Source: Thalassia testudinum
Taxonomy: Eukaryota > Streptophyta > Magnoliopsida > Alismatales > Hydrocharitaceae
Direction of reading: 5' to 3'
Assembly: GCA_037157565.1 (NCBI GenBank)
Contig: JAZHRO010000012.1
Location: 8,520,501 to 8,584,500, forward strand
Length of the DNA: 64,000 nucleotides
Of this stretch, positions 58,950-64,000 are shown piece after piece (the first letter of the stretch is position 1; every line of letters starts with the position of its first letter). The notes under the pieces were generated by a model that searched no databases, was not told where the DNA came from, and was given only the letters and a program-made list of their open reading frames with translations. A program made the position numbers and the translations under genes.

Positions 58950-60220
58950 GGAGAGAGAGAGAGAGAGAAGGGTTAGGAATTGATCATAATAACATGGTTA
59001 TTACTTAACTATGCATGAAACACAACATGATGAAGCAAGATGATAATATATTGCACAAGTAGAATCGTTTTACAATTACAATGCTAGAGGAATGCTTAAA
59101 ACAACATAAACGTTAAACTAGAGTGTGAATGCGCAAAATGGATAGGAGAGGTAGCCACGGCGATGGAGGGGCTTCCGTTGGTGGCTTGGCAACTCTGGGA
59201 GGGTGTGAAGTATGCTAGGTAGAGCTAGGAAGAAGCTAGGAAGGGATGCCCACAAATGGAGGGGGTGTGAGGGTTTTTATAGTGGAGAGGAGGCTTCTAT
59301 ACCAAGTAAGGGGTTTTAGCAACATCCAGGATGTTGCTAAAACCATTCCAAAAACATCTGTGAAGGTCTCCTCCAGCTGCTCAACACATGGGCGTGTGCT
59401 TTCAGCGAGCAATCCATGTGCGCGCTATCTAAGCCGTCCGATCAAGGATCAGACGGTTGAGATCGTGCCTCGGGCATTGCCTCGGATCGCACCTTGTGCT
59501 CGTATTATGGTGCATACTCGGGTGCGTGATCACACGCGTGCACATGAACGGTAGGATGACGTGCTTTGTGTCCGCCTCTCGACCGTTCGATTTGATCGAA
59601 TGATCCAATTTTGATTGGGTGCAACATGGGGGGCGAGGCATGACTCGAACGCTTTCCATGTGCGTGTGAGCACCTCACTCGACCACTGTGTTGTCCTCGT
59701 GGATGGTCGCGGCGATGACGGGGCGCTCAAGTGGCGGTGTGCATTGGATGGAGATCGTGCGGTGGCGGGCATGGCGCAACGTGGGGTGCCGGTGTGCATC
59801 TGATGAAGATCAGACGGTGGTGAGCACGCGATGAAGGATTGATTGGTGGACAGTGGAGTGCGATGGAGAGCATGGGCGACCGCCACATGGCACTTTGAGG
59901 GATGTTGATCATCAAATCAATTGTCAAAACTCCTCGGGCTTGTTGTGAGAGCTACGAAGGTCAGATTAAGGTGATTTCAGTTCCATTGGACTCCGTTCGT
60001 CGATTTGGATCTATCCGTATGGTCTGATTGCTCATCTGAGGCCTGTTTCAATATGCACTTGTACACATGCGCATTAAGCATTGATTATAAGCAATTTAAA
60101 TGTAGAATTTAAATAATATGCATGTACTACTCCCAGACCCATTATAACATGGTATTAATGCGAGTGTGCTCTTGTGATTAACTCTAATTGATACAATTAA
60201 CATTAATAATTGTAGAGTCA
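58950..60220 (-). mobile_element. 3' LTR of element G, left edge uncertain
   Basis: The right end is clear: on the - strand the LTR starts TGACTCTACAATTATT right after the polypurine tract. TATAAAAA (- strand) is at 59274-59281. The GC-rich centre (59400-59890) has the GCCGTCCGATC-type hairpin shared with LTR S. No U5 block or terminal CA could be fixed, so the left boundary is a guess. Confidence 0.55.
59274..59281 (-). promoter_or_regulatory. TATA box of G LTR
   Basis: TATAAAAA on the - strand is followed by CCCTCACACCCCC. It lies about 940 bases inside the LTR. Confidence 0.5.
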
Positions 60221-60260
60221 TCGTACCCCCATGCTCACCCCTTGCTAGTCCCTAGCAAGG
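60221..60260 (-). promoter_or_regulatory. Polypurine tract and hairpin of element G
   Basis: On the - strand, arms CCTTGCTAG and CTAGCAAGG with loop GGA (60240-60260) precede GCATGGGGGTACGA. Two stem pairs are C-G where B has T-A, on both arms, so pairing is kept. Confidence 0.8.
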
Positions 60261-61637
60261 TTAACCTAAATGTTATTTATAACTAGAATGAAGAATTGAT
60301 TGCTCATGCACCAGTTACTTGTCAACAGGAGGAAATTTCTACTAAGAACCTAACCCACAAAGACTCAACAGTGACTGGGTGCCTGCCAAAATGCAGACTG
60401 CCCAAGTCCTTGCTTTATTCTACATAGAAGCAAAAATTATTATTTTATTATTATTATTTTTTTTATTTTTCATCTTTTCTATTTTGTTTTGGATTTTTGG
60501 AGTTGAGAGTTTCGGCGTAACTTTTTACAGCTACTTAACCCACCCAAGACTCAAAAAGGACTCTAAGTATTAAGCATCTTAACGTGAAAATTGTGATAGA
60601 CTCACTCAACGGCGATTAAAACAGACTTCAGGTTTTTATGCCCCTAGGTGACCCGAAAAGAAAATGCTGCCTAAAGGTGTATCTGTCTGACCGGTAGCTT
60701 TCTCCCTAGTTTTATTTTGTGTGGGGTCAACACAAGGGTGAACCTAATGTATATCTCCCCAGATTATTCTACTTCCCCTCTTCTTCCTTAAGTGTTTTGG
60801 AATTTTTTTGCATTTTATGAGCTAGGATCTGGACAAATGGCCAATGAGCTGTTACCCACGACAACTTGCTGGCTATACTTGTGTGGTGAAGTGTGGCTCA
60901 TATTTTTTTTCTCCTTTTTCTATTTTTCAAATTTTTTTTTAAGTAGGTGGCTTTCTTGATCTAAGATTTACATAAAGGCAATAGTAAAAGAGAATGGTCC
61001 TGTGGTTAGGCTCTGGACAATCGACCAATGAGTTGTTACCCACGATAACTTGCTAGCCATACCACCCTATAAGGTTCATTAGCTACCCAATTTTTGTTAA
61101 AATCGCCGGGGAGTGAGTCAGTACAAAATGTGTGCAGATGCTAAGACTATAAGTCCCTCCAAATTAGAGGGCAGGTTGATAAGTCGTATACTTATCACCC
61201 TACTTTATTGATCAGATTAATATAAATTAAGGTGGCGAGGACTTGAGAACAATTCACATTTTATTGGACACGCCGGCTGATTAAGCCAGAAAACATGAAG
61301 AGTCTAAGTGTTTAGGTCCTTAACGTATCATTTCCTACAGTTAACAAGATCCTAATGCCTAAGTTTTCTTTTCCTAATTCTTTCTTTCTTTTCTTTTCTT
61401 TTTTTCTTTTTTATTTTTAACACAAGATAATTCAAGCTGACAGTATGTACTCAGAAAATACAAATTACCACCCCCTCATGCCTAAGTTGGACAATATCCT
61501 CATTGGAAGATAAATATATGCAAGGGAGTAAGGAAAGAAATCACTTGAGTTTAGCTGTGTATCTGGTTAGCCTGAATCTTTGGGTTGCCTCCCAGGAAGC
61601 ATTGAGTTTATTATCTCCTGCTTGGCGAAGCTTCGGT
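60261..61637 (-). other. 3' untranslated region of element G
   Basis: No gene is seen. Two copies of a 53-54 base repeat with CCAATGAG..GTTACCCACGA are at 60825-60878 and 61009-61061. The second polypurine-like motif is at 61471-61505 (- strand AGGATATTGT, CTTAGGCATGAGGGGG), and the hairpin TGGGAGGCAACCCA at 61581-61594. T-rich runs occur at 60438-60490 and 61381-61420. Confidence 0.6.
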
Positions 61638-61950
61638 TTAACCTTCAATGAGGGTTACAGCTTCCTTTGGGGAGACCTGGGCGAGAAAATGTTTTAGTCT
61701 TTGGACATTTAGTATAAAGGTCTGCCCAATTTTGGGATCAGCAATTTCTATCGCCCCGTTTGAAAATGGTTTGACCACCTAGTAAGGTCCTGTCCAGTTA
61801 GATTGTAACTTCCCGGGGATTTGAGTCTTGCATCAAATAGCCAGACTTGTTGATTTGGCTCGAAGGTTTTTCTATTGATATGTTAGTCATGGACAACTTT
61901 CATCTTCTCCTTATAAAGTCTACTATTTGTAAATCCTTACTTTGAGGGGG
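61638..61950 (-). pseudogene. pol: Integrase tail of element G, cut by element H
   Basis: On the - strand it reads KTFEPNQQVWLFDARLKS, then GKLQSNWTGPY, the same tail as in B (KTFEPNQQVWLF) and I. It ends at TAA 61638-61640. There are stops near 61782 and 61890. Everything upstream is displaced by element H beyond the window. Confidence 0.8.
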
Positions 61951-62571
61951 TGAGATCAACGTGACGTAAAAATTGCGGAATTAAAATATAGAACAATCTC
62001 ACAAAATAACAATCACACAAAGTACACAATGATTTTTATGTGGAAACCCAAACCGGGTGAAAACCACCACCTAACCCTCTCGAGTTAGGATTTTTCGATC
62101 AACCAAGTTGATCAAATCCACTAACGTACTACTTAAACGAGGGTAGTACAACGTCAATTACAACCACGCTACTTTATACGAGGGTAGTGTACCTCAAACC
62201 CCTTTTCTTCACAAGAAGGATTTTGTCTCACAAAGGAGACGAGAATTCGCAACGCGAATACCCAACACAAGAAAAGTAAAATACAAGAATAGTCGTATAG
62301 AGCCAACAAAGATATTATTAACCTAAGCTTCTATAGGAGTTAGGATGCTTCCCTTTGCAAGAAGTGCGTCGACGATGCGGATGCGTGAACTACGCGAGGC
62401 GCAACGGTGCTCTCGTGAACTACGGTGGGAGAGTGGGTGCGCAAATGATCGATGCTCTCTAGATGTAGAACTTAAGCTTGGAGAGTAAGAGCTTCTTCTA
62501 TAGATCAATTTTACATAAGGATGTGGAAATGCTTGTACTTGGTGTGTATTCGAGTGGCAAAGGTTCTCCTC

Positions 62572-62579
62572 TATTTATA
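62572..62579 (-). promoter_or_regulatory. TATA box of H LTR
   Basis: TATAAATA on the - strand is followed by GAGGAGAACC. It is downstream of the palindrome cluster, in the normal order for a Sirevirus LTR promoter. Confidence 0.6.
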
Positions 62580-62670
62580 GATGCCCTAGGAAGGCTCTGG
62601 AATCGTTAGGTGCAAGCTCCAAGAAAATCAGGCCGAAATCAGGATTAATCATTATACTGACAGGGTTATC

Positions 62671-63215
62671 AGACGTCTAATCCTGGCATTGGATGTCTGG
62701 AAAACCAGTTTAAGACGTCTGGGAACAAAGTCAGACGTTTAATTTTAGGCGGGTTTCTTTCCTGACTTGAATCAGATCTAAACAGGGTTCTAGTGAATTG
62801 TCATCAGACGACATACAGGACATCTGGAATGATGTCTGGACGTCTGGAAACCTACTTTTCTATGGAAATGGATTTCCAAGAGAGTGCAACGGCTATAAAA
62901 TCTCTAAGAAGAGATTTTGGGTCAGCCGAGGCAAAACGGCCATGTATTAGACGTCTAGGTCCTCTACGGACGTCTGATACGAGGCAACAGTCATATCCTT
63001 CAGTGTGTATTAAGGCAGCCAACGGTCCACTAATTGGACATCTGGAAAAATCATCAGACGTCTTCTAAGACGTCTGGATTAAGGTCTGGACGTCTGATTT
63101 CATCAGACAGAACTAATTAACTCCAGCCTAAACATAAGCGGACGTTTGAGTTAACAGTAAGACGTCTTAAAATATTTATGAGACGTCTGATTTTCAGATT
63201 AGGCATCTGAAAAGG
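62671..63215. repeat. GACGTCTGG palindrome cluster in H LTR
   Basis: There are about 18 copies of AGACGTCTGG or close variants in 545 bases, for example at 62671, 62713, 62832, 62949, 63069, 63089, 63160 and 63181. Several are full AGACGTCT palindromes. Palindrome arrays upstream of the promoter are known in Sirevirus LTRs, though with other sequences. Confidence 0.8.
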
Positions 63216-63620
63216 CTGTTTGAACCCTATATTGGTTTTCTAAGTTCTTTACAGAAATCCTAGGTATCCTAGGGTGGTGCAAGTGTTCCTAGGACTACTA
63301 TTAGGGTTCTTTGAGGCTCTTTAACATGATATTCTAAGTAACAAAATAATGAGCAACAAAAGAAACAAAAACACATAGAGTACAAGGAAAGGAAATTTAT
63401 CCTATTCTTCATCTCCTTCTTTCATCAAGCCATCGCTCCTCGTGAAGCTCCTTTCTTCTCAATCAAGCTCCTCCAATCCATCCTGGATGCGAGCTCGAAC
63501 TCCATCTAATCACGTCTCCATTTGTAATTGACCTGAAATCAAAGACTTCAAGTACAAATGTTAAATGACACGTGTTTTGTTATTATCAAAATAAACGATC
63601 GCGATGCTCTAGCACCAACA

Positions 63621-64000
63621 ATCTCCCCCTTTTTGATGATGACAAAATCATAAATAATAATGCAAAAAAATCCTCCCTCTTTTTGACATTATCAAAAAGG
63701 TTTAATTGATTTTACATTTCCTATAACTCCCCCTTAAAACATGCTCTTCTATAAATTGGTTGAATTTCTTTTAACAATAGTAGTGTCCTCCCCCTTTTTG
63801 TAACAACAAGATAGCTATTATTTTTCTCTCCCTTACTAAAGGAAATATAGCTAATTTAACAAGATCTCCCCCTTAATGATTGACAAATAGCTTATAGTTT
63901 TTAACTCCCCCTAGTTATATGCTAATGATAAACAAAGATAGGGTAAAAAGGGTTTTACCTCACCTACCATGGCCAATAAAATGGCCCAAATGGAGGTGCT
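63621..64000 (-). other. 3' interior of element H with repeated polypurine tracts
   Basis: On the - strand six purine runs of GGGGGAG or GAGGGAG type lie at 63621-63634, 63671-63684, 63726-63736, 63786-63800, 63864-63873 and 63904-63912. Several tracts upstream of the 3' LTR are a known Sirevirus feature. No coding sequence is visible before the window ends. Confidence 0.7.

Larger units (their letters stand above)
61951..63620 (-). mobile_element. 3' LTR of element H, Sirevirus-like Ty1/copia
   Basis: The 1670-base LTR on the - strand starts TGTTGGTGCTAGAGC and ends TTGATCTCA. It abuts polypurine tract AAAAAGGGGGAGAT, a hallmark of Sireviruses. CTATAAATAG (- strand) is at 62571-62580. A cluster of GACGTCTGG motifs lies at 62671-63215. 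The left flank GGGGG (61946-61950) is the likely target duplication; the partner is outside. It is inserted in the integrase gene of G. Confidence 0.85.

Overview
The window is plant nuclear DNA made almost wholly of LTR retrotransposons nested inside one another. I found no convincing host gene, rRNA, tRNA or CRISPR array. A flowering plant is indicated by the mix of families: Athila-like Ty3/gypsy elements with binding sites for the 3' end of tRNA-Asp, a chromodomain Ty3/gypsy element of Tekay/Del type primed by initiator tRNA-Met, and a Sirevirus-like Ty1/copia LTR with GGGGGAG polypurine tracts. The species cannot be told from the sequence. The depth of nesting suggests a repeat-rich, probably pericentromeric, region.

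Layout. 1-540 is the right end of an LTR (J) inserted in the protease gene of an Athila-like element (I), whose decayed pol runs to 3897 and whose 3' LTR starts at 5902. Element A (7380-29735, + strand) is a non-autonomous relative. It carries 2.65-kb LTRs and one unfamiliar acidic reading frame instead of gag-pol. Its 3' LTR holds the Tekay-like element N (15947-28159, - strand, TSD TGCCC), and N's integrase region holds a solo LTR S (19149-20932, TSD CCCTT). An array of TACCGGTAC palindromes (29766-30009) separates A from D, a truncated relative of A on the - strand (from 30013). D's LTR is split by C (31876-53026, - strand, TSD GTCTC/GTCTT) and by a solo LTR E (53491-54839, TSD AGGGG). C's left LTR is in turn split by B (33496-44806, - strand), the best preserved element, with a 5.4-kb gag-pol frame broken only by three stop codons. 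F (55221-57949) is a full LTR of the D family joined to the truncated D LTR by a primer-site remnant. G (left edge unclear, to 61950, - strand) is another Athila-like element cut by the Sirevirus-like H (61951 to beyond the window end).

How they work together. B and I have, or had, reverse transcriptase, RNase H and integrase. A, C and D lack them but keep LTRs, primer sites, polypurine tracts and several conserved non-coding blocks, so they look like passengers on autonomous Athila-type elements. The most unusual signals are: the shared acidic reading frame of A, C and D; a hairpin next to the polypurine tract with compensating base changes; a second polypurine-tract copy just after pol; and GACGTCTGG palindromes shared by LTRs of unrelated superfamilies.

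Limits: all comparisons are by eye between copies inside this window. No database search, structure prediction or identity calculation was possible.
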